The translations under genes and the position numbers were made by a program. Source: Lentisphaeria bacterium (lineage in GTDB: Bacteria; Verrucomicrobiota; Lentisphaeria; Oligosphaerales; Oligosphaeraceae). From it: a stretch of 26,058 nucleotides of DNA. The stretch is from NCBI GenBank assembly GCA_016303095.1, contig JAEDMH010000012.1, positions 1 to 26,058 on the forward strand. Reading direction: 5' to 3'. Positions 15,444-23,656 of this stretch are shown in pieces (the stretch's first letter is position 1; each line of letters opens with the position of its first letter). The notes under the pieces are model-generated. The model saw only the letters and a program-made list of their open reading frames with translations. It ran no database searches and had not been told where the DNA came from.

Positions 15444-16649
15444 TTAGCCCTCCTTCCCGGGGACGCCGGGAGCGGTCTTGCGGATGGCGGCAAGGCAGGC
15501 CAAAAGCAGAAGGCAGAAGACCAGGCCCGCCGCCAATCCATGGCGGAGATTGTTTCCCCAGGCGGCGGCGCACCAGCCCACCATGGCGGGGCCCAGGGTG
15601 CATCCCATGTCTCCCCCCAGGGCGCATAGTCCGAACATGGGGGTGCCTCCCCGGGGGATTTGCTGGGCGGCGAGGCTTAAGGTGCCAGGCCAGAGAATGC
15701 CCACGGCGAAGCCGGAGAGGCCCAGTCCGGCCAGAGCCAGGGAAGGCCAGGGGGAGAGGATGGTCAGCAGGAATCCCAGGAGGCAGAGGATGGCGCTGGT
15801 GGTCATGGCCACTTTCAGGTCAAGGCGGTGGGCGGCGTGTCCGAAGAGGCTGCGGGAGACGAACATGAGGGCGGCGAAGAAGCAGGCCCCCATCAGGTCT
15901 CCCATGGATTTGGAGACTTGCAGGGAGGATTCGGCGAAGGCGCTGGCCCACTGGGCCATGGCCTGTTCGATGGCGCCGGCGAGTATCATGAGGGCCACCA
16001 GGAGCCAGAAGAGGGGGAGGGAGGCCAGGCGTCGGATGGAGAGTCCTCCCCCTTCCTTCTGTCCCAGGGGGCGGGGCAGGGGAACCTGGGAGAAGTTCCA
16101 GGCATTGGCCAGGGGGAGGATCCCCCAGAAGAGGGTCATCCAACGCCAGCGTTGGATGCCGAAGGTGGCGAAGAAGAGGGTGGAGACCAGGATGATGGCA
16201 ATGCAGCCGATGCAATAGGTGCTGTGGAGGAAGGCCATGCTGGCCACCTTGTTCCGGGTGGGGCACGCCTCCACGGTGGGGCTGGTGAGCACCTCCACAA
16301 GGCCGCCCCCCATGCCGTAGAGAATGGAGGCGAGGCAGAGGCCGAGGAAGGGGGAGGGGAGGAGGGTGAGGAGAGACAGGGAGGCGATGCCCAGGCCCAT
16401 GAGCCCCTGGGAGGCTACCAGACACCGCCGGATGCCCAGGCGGTCCGCATATTTGGCCGCCACCATGTCCATGAGGAACTGGGTTCCGAAGTTGAAGAAC
16501 ATGAGGGAGCCCAGCTGGGCCAGGGTGATGCCCATTTCCCGCTGGAAATGGAGGAAGAGGAGAGGGACGTAGACGACGCTGAGAGCCTGGAGCCCGCTGG
16601 AGAACCAGCATGCGTGGATGGTGGAGGAATAGTCGGGGATTCGGGGCAT
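15444..16649 (-). CDS. MFS transporter, sugar-permease-like
   Basis: This 401-residue protein has about twelve hydrophobic segments in two halves. Typical major facilitator features include 'DMVAAKYADRLGIRR' after the second segment (the loop 2-3 motif region, about 61-75) and a long central charged loop 'PRPLGQKEGGG'. It has no extra domains. By general look it could be a sugar or small-metabolite permease. It follows the GH127 gene, so it may handle the sugar released or its precursor (inference). The ATG at 16649 lies only 14 bases from the T-rich tail of a strong terminator hairpin, leaving no room for a separate promoter. No SD is seen. Confidence 0.82.
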   Translation of the reverse strand: MPRIPDYSSTIHACWFSSGLQALSVVYVPLLFLHFQREMGITLAQLGSLMFFNFGTQFLMDMVAAKYADRLGIRRCLVASQGLMGLGIASLSLLTLLPSPFLGLCLASILYGMGGGLVEVLTSPTVEACPTRNKVASMAFLHSTYCIGCIAIILVSTLFFATFGIQRWRWMTLFWGILPLANAWNFSQVPLPRPLGQKEGGGLSIRRLASLPLFWLLVALMILAGAIEQAMAQWASAFAESSLQVSKSMGDLMGACFFAALMFVSRSLFGHAAHRLDLKVAMTTSAILCLLGFLLTILSPWPSLALAGLGLSGFAVGILWPGTLSLAAQQIPRGGTPMFGLCALGGDMGCTLGPAMVGWCAAAWGNNLRHGLAAGLVFCLLLLACLAAIRKTAPGVPGKEG

Positions 16650-16662
16650 GACGAGGGGGAAA

Positions 16663-16703
16663 GGGGAAAACAGAAAGGGCCGGCAGTCCGAAGGCCGCCG
16701 GCC
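16663..16703 (-). terminator. Strong intrinsic terminator or attenuator after GH127
   Basis: On the minus strand, GGCCGGCGG pairs with CTGCCGGCC over nine pairs (one G-T wobble; 16695-16703 with 16678-16686). The loop carries a C-TTCG-G tetraloop, and the stem is followed by CTTTCTGTTTT. It lies 20 bases past the GH127 stop and 14 bases before the MFS start. Confidence 0.82.
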
Positions 16704-16722
16704 GGGAGACAGGCGGGACGGG

Positions 16723-18435
16723 TTAGGAGAAGACCACCTGGATGCGGTGGACTTCCAGGAACTCTGCGCCGGCGGAGGCGTAGTCGCAGAGATACTGCTC
16801 CTTCCCCTCCTTTGTGTGGGAGAAGGCGATGCGGTAGCTGCCGGTGTCGCCGTGGTAGCTGTTGAGGCGTCCGTCCTCGGCCAGGACCACCGGGCCCTTC
16901 ATGTAGCAGAAGGTATTGGGGGTGGTGGGGAGGAAGCGTTGGCGCAAGGTGTGGTCGAAATGGAGTTCCACCTGGTCCCCGTTCTTCCATTCCCGCTCCA
17001 CCACCGCGTATTCCCCGGGGCGGACGGGGAGGGTCTCCCCGTTGACCTGGAGGAAGTCCGCGCCGGAATCCCGCTGGGGCACCCGGAAGCGGAGGGCCAT
17101 GGTCCGGGGGGCGTCCATGGACAGGGTGAGGCGGACGTGGTCCCCGGCGAAGGGCCATCCTCCCGTGACGGTGTAGGTGACGCCTGCCAGTCGCACTTCC
17201 ATGTCTTCGTAGAGATGGAAGACGGGGGCGTTGTCCTTGACCATGACGCCCAGGAGGGGAGCCAGGGCCAGTCCTTCGGGGCCTTGGGCGCGACAGCAGT
17301 CCATGCCGTGGAAGGGGCGGTTGAATCCCAGGAGCATCTGGTCCGGGGCGGCGATTTTATAGGCGCCTCCGGCCAGGGGGGTGGGGTTTCGGTGGGTGAA
17401 ATTGGTGCCGTCCAGGGTCATGGCGCCCAAGAGGGCGTTGTAGAAGGACAGTTCGCACTGGTCGAAGACCTTGGGGTCTCCGGTGAGCTGGAGCATGCGT
17501 TCCAGGTAGTGGAGCCAGGTGACGGTGATGCAGGTTTCTCCCATGGCGCCGGTGGCCTTGGGGTCCTTCACGTTCTGCCGGAGGGCCATGTCATACCAGA
17601 ATTCCCCCCAGGTGTCCTTTCCGCCCCCCACGCCGGTGCAGAGGATTTCCCGGTCCCGGACGCCATTGTAGTAGCGAGACAGGATTTCCTGGGCCTGGGG
17701 GAAGTCATCGGTTTCCAGGCAGAGTTCCGCCAGCCCCTGGAAGCAGCTGGTCATCTCGTAGGCCTTCCCGTTGCCCAGTTCCGCCGGGGTCTTGCCCGCC
17801 AGGACTCCCTGGAAGATGTCTCCCAGGAGAGAGCAGCCGGTGCGGGCGATGGATTTGGCGAACTCCAGGTGCCGGGGATCCTGGGTGAGGCGATAGACGC
17901 GGACGATGGCCCCCAGGAGGGAGCAGGTGGCCAGTCCTTCGTGGCAGCCCACCCGGAGGGGGGAGAGGGGTGCGCCGGGGCCGATCTGGGCCATGATATA
18001 GTCCACCAGTCTGGCGCAGGCCTGAATCACCTTGGGATCCCGGTCCAGATATTGGCAATACCGGGTCAGACCCATGAGGACGTATTTTCGCCCCCACATG
18101 TCCCAGTTTCCGGGTTGCTTGTCTGTGGCCACGGTGGAGATGCAGCCCTGCTCGTCTTGGGTGGAGAGAATGTCATAGACCGAATCCCGGATCTGGGCCT
18201 TCAGCTCCGGATCCTGGGTGACATAGGCCATGAGGATGGCGCCCCGGATCATCTTTCCCCAGAATTCGCTGCGCCAGGTGGTGGTCTCGGTGCGTTCCCG
18301 GAAAGGCTGCACCAGAGCGCTCCAGTTCACCCGCTTCAGGAAGTTTTCACGGCAAAGGTCGGCGGCTTTTCCCAACTCGCCCTTGAGGGTGATGGCGCCG
18401 GCGGGAAGAAGTTGAAATTGGTTCTGGAGGGGCAT
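16723..18435 (-). CDS. GH127-family glycosidase (beta-L-arabinofuranosidase type)
   Basis: This 570-residue protein of the GH127/DUF1680 group has an (alpha/alpha)6-barrel followed by beta-sandwich regions. The zinc and nucleophile site known from Bifidobacterium HypBA1 is visible: E300 and C302 in GETCITVTW, and the Cys pair C380-C381 in GMDCCRAQG, where the second position group holds the nucleophile. Other family blocks are WGRKYVLMGL (114-123), YNALLGA (332-338) and GPVVLAEDG (514-522). It has no signal peptide, so it probably works in the cytoplasm on imported oligosaccharides. It begins 28 bases after tsaC and ends at a strong terminator. GH127, GH146 and related families share this motif, so the exact sugar is uncertain. 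Confidence 0.85.
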   Translation of the reverse strand: MPLQNQFQLLPAGAITLKGELGKAADLCRENFLKRVNWSALVQPFRERTETTTWRSEFWGKMIRGAILMAYVTQDPELKAQIRDSVYDILSTQDEQGCISTVATDKQPGNWDMWGRKYVLMGLTRYCQYLDRDPKVIQACARLVDYIMAQIGPGAPLSPLRVGCHEGLATCSLLGAIVRVYRLTQDPRHLEFAKSIARTGCSLLGDIFQGVLAGKTPAELGNGKAYEMTSCFQGLAELCLETDDFPQAQEILSRYYNGVRDREILCTGVGGGKDTWGEFWYDMALRQNVKDPKATGAMGETCITVTWLHYLERMLQLTGDPKVFDQCELSFYNALLGAMTLDGTNFTHRNPTPLAGGAYKIAAPDQMLLGFNRPFHGMDCCRAQGPEGLALAPLLGVMVKDNAPVFHLYEDMEVRLAGVTYTVTGGWPFAGDHVRLTLSMDAPRTMALRFRVPQRDSGADFLQVNGETLPVRPGEYAVVEREWKNGDQVELHFDHTLRQRFLPTTPNTFCYMKGPVVLAEDGRLNSYHGDTGSYRIAFSHTKEGKEQYLCDYASAGAEFLEVHRIQVVFS

Positions 18436-18463
18436 GGCGTTCTGGTTGAGTAAGTGAGGGAGG

Positions 18464-19063
18464 TTAGGGGAGGGCGTGGAGCACTTCGGAGAGAGAGATG
18501 GTGCCCTGTCGGAGAAGAACGGGGGGCTGGGCGACCAGGGAGACGACAGTGGAGGCGGCCCCCTGGGTGATGGAGATCACCCCGCCATCCAGGGCCAGAT
18601 CCGGGGGAAGGGCCAGGTCCTTCAGCCCCTCCTGGAGGGTGGTTGCGGGGGGATTTCCGGAGAGATTGGCGCTGGTGGCGGCGCAGACCAGGCCGGTCTC
18701 CTCCATGAGGCGAAGGAGGAAGGGATGGCGGGGAATGCGCAGGCCGATGGTGTCCGTCCCGGAGAGATCGGGCACCACCAGGGTGAGGGGGCCTGGCCAG
18801 AAGCGCCGGGCGAGCGCCTCCAGGGAGGCGCTGGAGCGAACCCCCGCCTTTGCCGCCGCCTCCACGCTGGGCGCCAGCATCTGCAGACGCTTGCTGGCAG
18901 GCCGGTGCTTCATGGCATACAGACGCTCCCTTCCCTGGGAAGAGTCCCACCGGGTAAGCAGACCGTAGACCGTTTCCGTGGCCAGGGCGATTACTCCGCC
19001 CTTCCGCAGGCATTCCTTGGCGGCCTCCAGGGCCTCCGGGGCATTTTCCGGAAGAAGAATCAT
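18464..19063 (-). CDS. tsaC: L-threonylcarbamoyladenylate synthase TsaC (YrdC/Sua5 family)
   Basis: This 199-residue protein makes threonylcarbamoyl-AMP from Thr, bicarbonate and ATP, the first step of t6A synthesis. Motifs are ATETVYGL (28-35), KHRPASKRL (52-60, the KxRP loop), FWPGPLT (88-94), ATSANLSG (129-136) and ASTVV (170-174). It has the short YrdC form without the Sua5 C-terminal domain. Its ATG overlaps the Mfd stop (ATGA, 19060-19063). TsaD, for the final step, is at 12137-13210. Confidence 0.93.
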   Translation of the reverse strand: MILLPENAPEALEAAKECLRKGGVIALATETVYGLLTRWDSSQGRERLYAMKHRPASKRLQMLAPSVEAAAKAGVRSSASLEALARRFWPGPLTLVVPDLSGTDTIGLRIPRHPFLLRLMEETGLVCAATSANLSGNPPATTLQEGLKDLALPPDLALDGGVISITQGAASTVVSLVAQPPVLLRQGTISLSEVLHALP

Positions 19064-22000
19064 CGGGGAGAAAGGAGAGCGGGGGGGCGTTTGGCGACGG
19101 AGTCGGCGGCAAAGGGAGGCATGGCCTGGAGTATTTCCTCCAATTCCCCCAGCTGCTTTTCCGGATTGGAGGAGAAGAGCACGGGCACTTGTCCGTGGAT
19201 GCGGTAGAGTCCCTTGGGGGTGGAGGCCACCACCCGTCCGGATTTGACGGAGAGCCGTTCCAATCCCTTCTGCCGGGCCAGGGTCTCAATGCGGTATTGG
19301 GTCAGAAGATTGCTCACGCAGCGAGGCGGGGGGCCAAAGCGGTCCCGCAGCTCCTTCCCGAATTCCTTCACTTCCTCCGGGGTCAGCAAGGTCTGGAATT
19401 TCCGGTAGAGGGAAAGGCGCATGGATTCATCGCTCACGTATTCCTTGGGAATGCAGGCCTGGGCCTTGTGGGGGACAGGGGTCAGGGAACTGCAGAGCAT
19501 GTCCAGATTCACCTCCAGGGTTTGCCGCAGGACCCCGGGAAGCTTCTGGAGCTTGGCCACGCAGTCCTTCAACAGCTGGCAGTACAGCTCGAAGCCTACG
19601 GCGGCAATGTGGCCGGATTGCTCCTGCCCCAGAAGATTCCCGGCCCCCCGGATCTCCATGTCCTTCATGGCCAGGCGAAAGCCCGCCCCAAGATGGGTGA
19701 AGCGGCGGATGGCCGCCATGCGCTCCCGGGCATTGGCGGGCAGCTCGCCCATGGGGGGCAGGAGCATGTAGGCGTAGGCCTGCTGGAAGTTGCGCCCCAC
19801 CCGCCCCCGAAGCTGGTAGAGCTCCGAAAGGCCAAAGCAATCCGCCCGGTCCACAATGATGGTATTGGCATTGGGAATGTCAATGCCGCTCTCAATGATG
19901 GTGGTGGAGACCAGGACGTCGATTTCTCCCTTGACAAAGCGGGTCATGACTTCCTCCAGCTCCTCGGGATCCATGCGTCCATGGCCCACGGCGAAGGTGG
20001 CCTGGGGCACCAGATGCTCCAGGACGTTGCGCACGGCCTCGATGGTTTTGATCCGGTTGTGGAGGTAGTAGACCTGCCCGCCCCGCTCCAGCTCGTGGAG
20101 GATGGCGTCCTGAATGAGGGGCTTGTCGTAATTGGCCACCACGGTGCGCACGGAGAGGCGGTTGGTGGGGGCGGTCATGATGGTGGAGAGGTTGCGGAGC
20201 CCGGAGAGGCTCATGTAGAGCGTCCTGGGGATGGGGGTGGCCGTCATGGTGAGGATGTCCAGGGAGGCCCGCATGGCCTTCAGCTTCTGCTTGTGCTTCA
20301 CGCCGAAGCGCTGTTCCTCGTCGATGATCAGGAGTCCCAGCTTGGGGATCCGGATGTCCTGGGAGAGGAGTCGGTGGGTTCCGATGATGATGTCCACCTT
20401 CCCCTGGTTGAGATCCTGGATGGTGGCGTTCTGGCTGCGGGAGGAGCAGAATCGGCTGAGCATTTCCACCCGCACGGGGAATTCCCGGAAGCGTGCCTGG
20501 AAGGTCTGGAAGTGCTGTTGGGCCAGGATGGTGGTGGGCACCAGGAGGGCCACTTGCTTTCCATTCATGACGGCCCGGAAGGCCACCCGGAGGGCCACCT
20601 CGGTTTTGCCGTAGCCCACGTCGCCGCAGAGGAGGCGGTCCATGGGTTTGGTGGATTCCATGTCCTGGAAGCAGGCCTGGATGGCCTCTTCCTGGTCGGG
20701 GGTCAGGTCGTAGGGGAAGGAGGCGGCGAAGGAGCGTTCCCATTCCGGCATGGGGCGGAATGTGCTTCCCTCGGAGGAGGCCCGCAGGGCTTCCAGGCGC
20801 AGGAGTTCCGCCGCCAGATCCCAGGCGGCATGTTCCGCCGCCTCCTTCTTTCTGGCCCAGAGGGAGGCTCCCAGATGGGAGAGGGGCGGGGTGGTCTTGC
20901 CCCCGCCCACATAGCGGCTCACCAGGCCGGCTTGCTCCAGGGGCACGTAGAGGCGGGCCTCGTCGGCGAACTCCAGTTCAATGGCCTCCAGCTTCTCCCC
21001 GTCGCTCTCCATGACGTGGATCCCGTGAAACCGGCAGATTCCGTGATTGAGATGGACGGCCAGGGCGCCATCCTCCAAGTCCAGAATCTCCTGGGGGCCG
21101 GCGGCTTCATAGTGGTAGTCCACGTGACGGTGCTTCCGGGTGACGGGGGCGCGTCCGAAGAGTTCCTGGTCGCTGAGAAGCACCAGTTTCTGATGGGGGA
21201 AGAAGAATCCTCCGGGAAGTTCCCGATGTTCCAAGACCAAGGGAAAGTCCCGGGTTTCGGGATCCTGGGCCAAAAGTTCCTGGAGACGATCTATCTCTCC
21301 GGCTCCGTTGCAGCAGGCCACGATCTGCATGTTCTCCTTCCGCCAGCGGAGCAGACTGGCCTTGAGCTGCTTCCAGTGCCAGAGGGCGATGCCGTTTTCA
21401 GGGTTGGCCACGTCCTCCTGTTCCACGGCGGCAAGCCACTGCTCCTCCAGGGGAAGCACATCCAGTTCGGGGCGTCCCAGGCAGGCCCGGCGTCCCTCTT
21501 CCAGCAGAGGGGGGACCTCCATGCGCACCAGGTGCCGGAATTGGGAGATGGACTGCTGCCACTGGGAAAGCTCCCCCGGATCCTCGCTGAAGCATTCCAA
21601 GTGATCCTCGATGGCATCGGGGAGCACCAGGGCCAGAGGGGTGGTTTCCGGAGAAAAATATTGGAGAACCCGGGCTTCCTCCTGCCCTTCCTGGTGCTCC
21701 AGCAGGGCGGAGCCCCGGGGAGTGATCTGGAAGGAATCCAGCGTTTTCAGGGAACATTGGGTGGAGGCGGAGAAGAAGCGCATGGAGTCGATTTCGTCTC
21801 CGAAGAACTCCAGGCGCACGGGGTCGGGATAGAGGGGGGAGAAGATGTCCAGAATGCCGCCTCGCCGGGCGAATTCCCCGGGGACGGTGACCTGGTATTC
21901 GTTGTCGTAGTCCAGGGCGGTGAGCTGCCGGGCGAGTTCCTCGGGGGAGATGGTCTGGTGGAGCTTCAGGGTGAAGGTCCGCTTGGCGAAGGATTGGGGG

Positions 22001-22377
22001 GAGAGGGTGGGGGAGAGGAGGGTCTGGGCGGTGGCCAGGAAGACCGCGGGCCGCCCCGAGAGGACTTCCTGGAGGGAGGCGCTGCGGGTGGCCTCGTTCT
22101 CCGGAACCCATTGGCGCCGCCCCAGGGCGACTTCCGGAATGGGAACCACAGGGCGGGGGTCCTCCAGGAGCTCCAGGAAGGCTGCCAGGTGGGAGGAGAG
22201 GCTCTCCAGGGCCGTGCTGTCGCTGACCGCCAGCAGAAATTGGCTGTCTCTCCGCTTCTGGAGAAGCCAGGCCGCGGCCACGGAGGTCAGGTCAGGGGCA
22301 TGGAGAAGGAGCTGGGGAGGAAGGGTTTCCTTCTCCGAAGCGGCCCAGGCGCGGAAGAGGGTTTTCCAGGAGGTCAT
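19060..22377 (-). CDS. mfd: Transcription-repair coupling factor Mfd
   Basis: This 1105-residue DNA translocase removes stalled RNA polymerase and recruits UvrA. The N-terminal UvrB-like module spans residues 1 to about 400. The RNA-polymerase-interaction region spans about 425-500 (ILDLEDGALAVHLNHGICRF). The translocase follows, with Walker A GDVGYGKTE (585-593), Walker B DEEQ (686-689), TATPIPRTL (712-720) and motif VI QLRGRVGR (855-862). The C-terminal relay and UvrA-binding-masking part closes it, slightly shorter than in E. coli. The start is the ATG at 22377, which overlaps the gmhB stop (ATGA) and has AAGGAG at 22386-22391 with eight-base spacing. A longer frame to 22632 reads through gmhB and is rejected. 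Confidence 0.97.
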   Translation of the reverse strand: MTSWKTLFRAWAASEKETLPPQLLLHAPDLTSVAAAWLLQKRRDSQFLLAVSDSTALESLSSHLAAFLELLEDPRPVVPIPEVALGRRQWVPENEATRSASLQEVLSGRPAVFLATAQTLLSPTLSPQSFAKRTFTLKLHQTISPEELARQLTALDYDNEYQVTVPGEFARRGGILDIFSPLYPDPVRLEFFGDEIDSMRFFSASTQCSLKTLDSFQITPRGSALLEHQEGQEEARVLQYFSPETTPLALVLPDAIEDHLECFSEDPGELSQWQQSISQFRHLVRMEVPPLLEEGRRACLGRPELDVLPLEEQWLAAVEQEDVANPENGIALWHWKQLKASLLRWRKENMQIVACCNGAGEIDRLQELLAQDPETRDFPLVLEHRELPGGFFFPHQKLVLLSDQELFGRAPVTRKHRHVDYHYEAAGPQEILDLEDGALAVHLNHGICRFHGIHVMESDGEKLEAIELEFADEARLYVPLEQAGLVSRYVGGGKTTPPLSHLGASLWARKKEAAEHAAWDLAAELLRLEALRASSEGSTFRPMPEWERSFAASFPYDLTPDQEEAIQACFQDMESTKPMDRLLCGDVGYGKTEVALRVAFRAVMNGKQVALLVPTTILAQQHFQTFQARFREFPVRVEMLSRFCSSRSQNATIQDLNQGKVDIIIGTHRLLSQDIRIPKLGLLIIDEEQRFGVKHKQKLKAMRASLDILTMTATPIPRTLYMSLSGLRNLSTIMTAPTNRLSVRTVVANYDKPLIQDAILHELERGGQVYYLHNRIKTIEAVRNVLEHLVPQATFAVGHGRMDPEELEEVMTRFVKGEIDVLVSTTIIESGIDIPNANTIIVDRADCFGLSELYQLRGRVGRNFQQAYAYMLLPPMGELPANARERMAAIRRFTHLGAGFRLAMKDMEIRGAGNLLGQEQSGHIAAVGFELYCQLLKDCVAKLQKLPGVLRQTLEVNLDMLCSSLTPVPHKAQACIPKEYVSDESMRLSLYRKFQTLLTPEEVKEFGKELRDRFGPPPRCVSNLLTQYRIETLARQKGLERLSVKSGRVVASTPKGLYRIHGQVPVLFSSNPEKQLGELEEILQAMPPFAADSVAKRPPALLSPR

Positions 22378-22976
22378 GGTCTCCCCTCCTTGGACTGGCG
22401 TCGCCGGGCCAAGAGCCACTGGGCGGCCTCCCAAAGATCCTGGGCCTGGATGTCTGCCTGGGACAGGGGCTCCGCCCCCTCGCGATGAATCTGGATGGCG
22501 GCAAGACCCATGGCCTTGGCCAAGAGTATGTCGGCGGAACGGTCTCCCGCCAAGGCAGACTCCTCCCGGCAGGTGGGAAAATCCTCCAGGGCGGCCTGCA
22601 CCATGCCAGGAGAGGGCTTCCGGCAGGAACAACGCTCCTCGGGAGCATGGGGGCAGAAATAGGCTGCGTCTAATGTAACTCCTTGATGTTGAAGGAGTTC
22701 CTCAAGACGTTGGTGCACGGCCCAAAGCTGGTCCAGAGAAATGAGGCCCCGGCCCACCCCAGACTGGTTGCTCACCAGAATCAGGCGGTAGCCGGCCTCC
22801 CGCAAGGAGCGAAGGGCGGGGGCGCTGCGGGGGAAAAGCTGTACCCTCTCCGGATCCCGCAGATAGGGGATGTCGGGAATCAGGGTGTCGTCCCGGTCCA
22901 GGAAGAAGGCAGGTCGGGCCTCCTGCTGGGGGAAGACGGGGGTGAGCCGCTTCAGACAGGAGAGGGGGGGAGTCAT
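22374..22976 (-). CDS. gmhB: HAD phosphatase, GmhB type (heptose-1,7-bisphosphate 7-phosphatase)
   Basis: This 200-residue HAD-family phosphatase has the nucleophile block DRDDT (D27, D29, T31), motif II LVSNQSGVGRG (67-77), the zinc loop CPH...CSC (C108, H110, C116, C118) with RKP, and motif IV AGDRSAD (143-149). This matches GmhB, which removes the 7-phosphate in ADP-heptose synthesis for lipopolysaccharide. The zinc loop is short, and the related HisB N-terminal phosphatase is a possible alternative. Overlaps of four bases with coaC (22973-22976) and mfd (22374-22377) fix both ends and imply coupling. The frame extending to 23138 is a read-through of coaC and is rejected. Confidence 0.85.
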   Translation of the reverse strand: MTPPLSCLKRLTPVFPQQEARPAFFLDRDDTLIPDIPYLRDPERVQLFPRSAPALRSLREAGYRLILVSNQSGVGRGLISLDQLWAVHQRLEELLQHQGVTLDAAYFCPHAPEERCSCRKPSPGMVQAALEDFPTCREESALAGDRSADILLAKAMGLAAIQIHREGAEPLSQADIQAQDLWEAAQWLLARRRQSKEGRP

Positions 22977-23530
22977 GGGGCCAGCGTCTCCAGAGTGGCG
23001 GCCAGAATGTCTTCCACGGGGGACATTCGGCCTTCTCCCTCTTCCCCGCAGGCCACCCTTCCCCAGACCGGTCCGACGAAGTGCACGCCTCGTTCCCGGA
23101 GGAGGCGGCAGTTTTCCTGGGTGGCGGGGTGGCGCCACATGCGGGGATTCATGGCAGGGGCCACCAGGACGGGGCCTTCATGGGAGAGATAGAAGGTGGA
23201 GAGGGCGTCGTCGGCGATGCCATGGGCCATCTTGGCCAGGATATTGGCGGTGGCCGGGGCGATGAGAAGGAGCCGGGTCTCCAGGGCCAGCTCGATGTGG
23301 CGCGGCTGCCAGGAGGGGGAGTCCCACAGGGAGGTGGTCACCGGAGCCCGGGAAAGGGAGAGAAAGGTCTGGGGAGCCACCAGGCGGGTGGCGCTCTCCG
23401 TCATCATGACCCGCACTTCCCATCCCTTCTGCCGCAGCTGGCTGGTGATCTCCGCCGCCTTGTAGGCCGCAATGGAGCCCGTGACGCCTAGGACGATAAT
23501 GTGCTTTTCGATATGGTCTTGGGAGGACAT
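22973..23530 (-). CDS. coaC: Phosphopantothenoylcysteine decarboxylase CoaC, stand-alone
   Basis: This 185-residue flavoprotein decarboxylates 4'-phosphopantothenoylcysteine in CoA synthesis. Blocks are GVTGSIAAYKAAEI (15-28), the active-site His region RHIELA (H78), APATANILAKMAHGIADD (91-108), PAMN..MW (125-132, N128) and ACGEEGEGRM (160-169, C161). Most bacteria carry CoaC fused to the synthetase CoaB, at about 400 residues. Here the protein stops after the decarboxylase, and the next gene is gmhB, so CoaB must be encoded elsewhere. The ATG at 23530 begins the Rossmann-like fold; the earlier ATG at 23623 would add a non-conserved Pro/Arg stretch. No SD is obvious, and a -10-like TATATT lies at 23624-23629. 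Confidence 0.86.
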   Translation of the reverse strand: MSSQDHIEKHIIVLGVTGSIAAYKAAEITSQLRQKGWEVRVMMTESATRLVAPQTFLSLSRAPVTTSLWDSPSWQPRHIELALETRLLLIAPATANILAKMAHGIADDALSTFYLSHEGPVLVAPAMNPRMWRHPATQENCRLLRERGVHFVGPVWGRVACGEEGEGRMSPVEDILAATLETLAP

Positions 23531-23580
23531 GGCCGGGTGGCCCGTGGGCGGAGCGGGCAGAAGGAGGGTGAGGAGGTCGG

Positions 23581-23629
23581 CGGCGGAGCACCCTGATGCC
23601 CGCCGGGGGGGGGAAATCCTCAAAATATA
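23581..23629 (-). promoter_or_regulatory. Candidate coaC promoter and leader hairpin
   Basis: The minus strand has TATATT at 23624-23629 in a GC-rich setting, with no clear -35. About 20 bases downstream, CGGCGG and CCGCCG (23600-23605 and 23581-23586) form a six-pair hairpin in the leader. Just upstream, at 23630-23656, GGGCAG/GGCAG occurs three times. Support is weak. Confidence 0.3.
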
Positions 23630-23656
23630 AGCCCTGCCGTCTGCCCTGTTCCTGCC

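Noticed and set aside
19189..22488. Plus-strand frame of 1099 codons
   Set aside because: Exact antisense of mfd, a conserved gene; composition typical of a shadow frame.
22378..22632. N-terminal extension of Mfd
   Set aside because: It reads through gmhB in another frame. The ATG at 22377 has a strong SD and the ATGA overlap.
23630..23656. Three GGGCAG-like repeats after the ZIP gene
   Set aside because: Short and irregular in GC-rich DNA; not enough for a regulatory claim.
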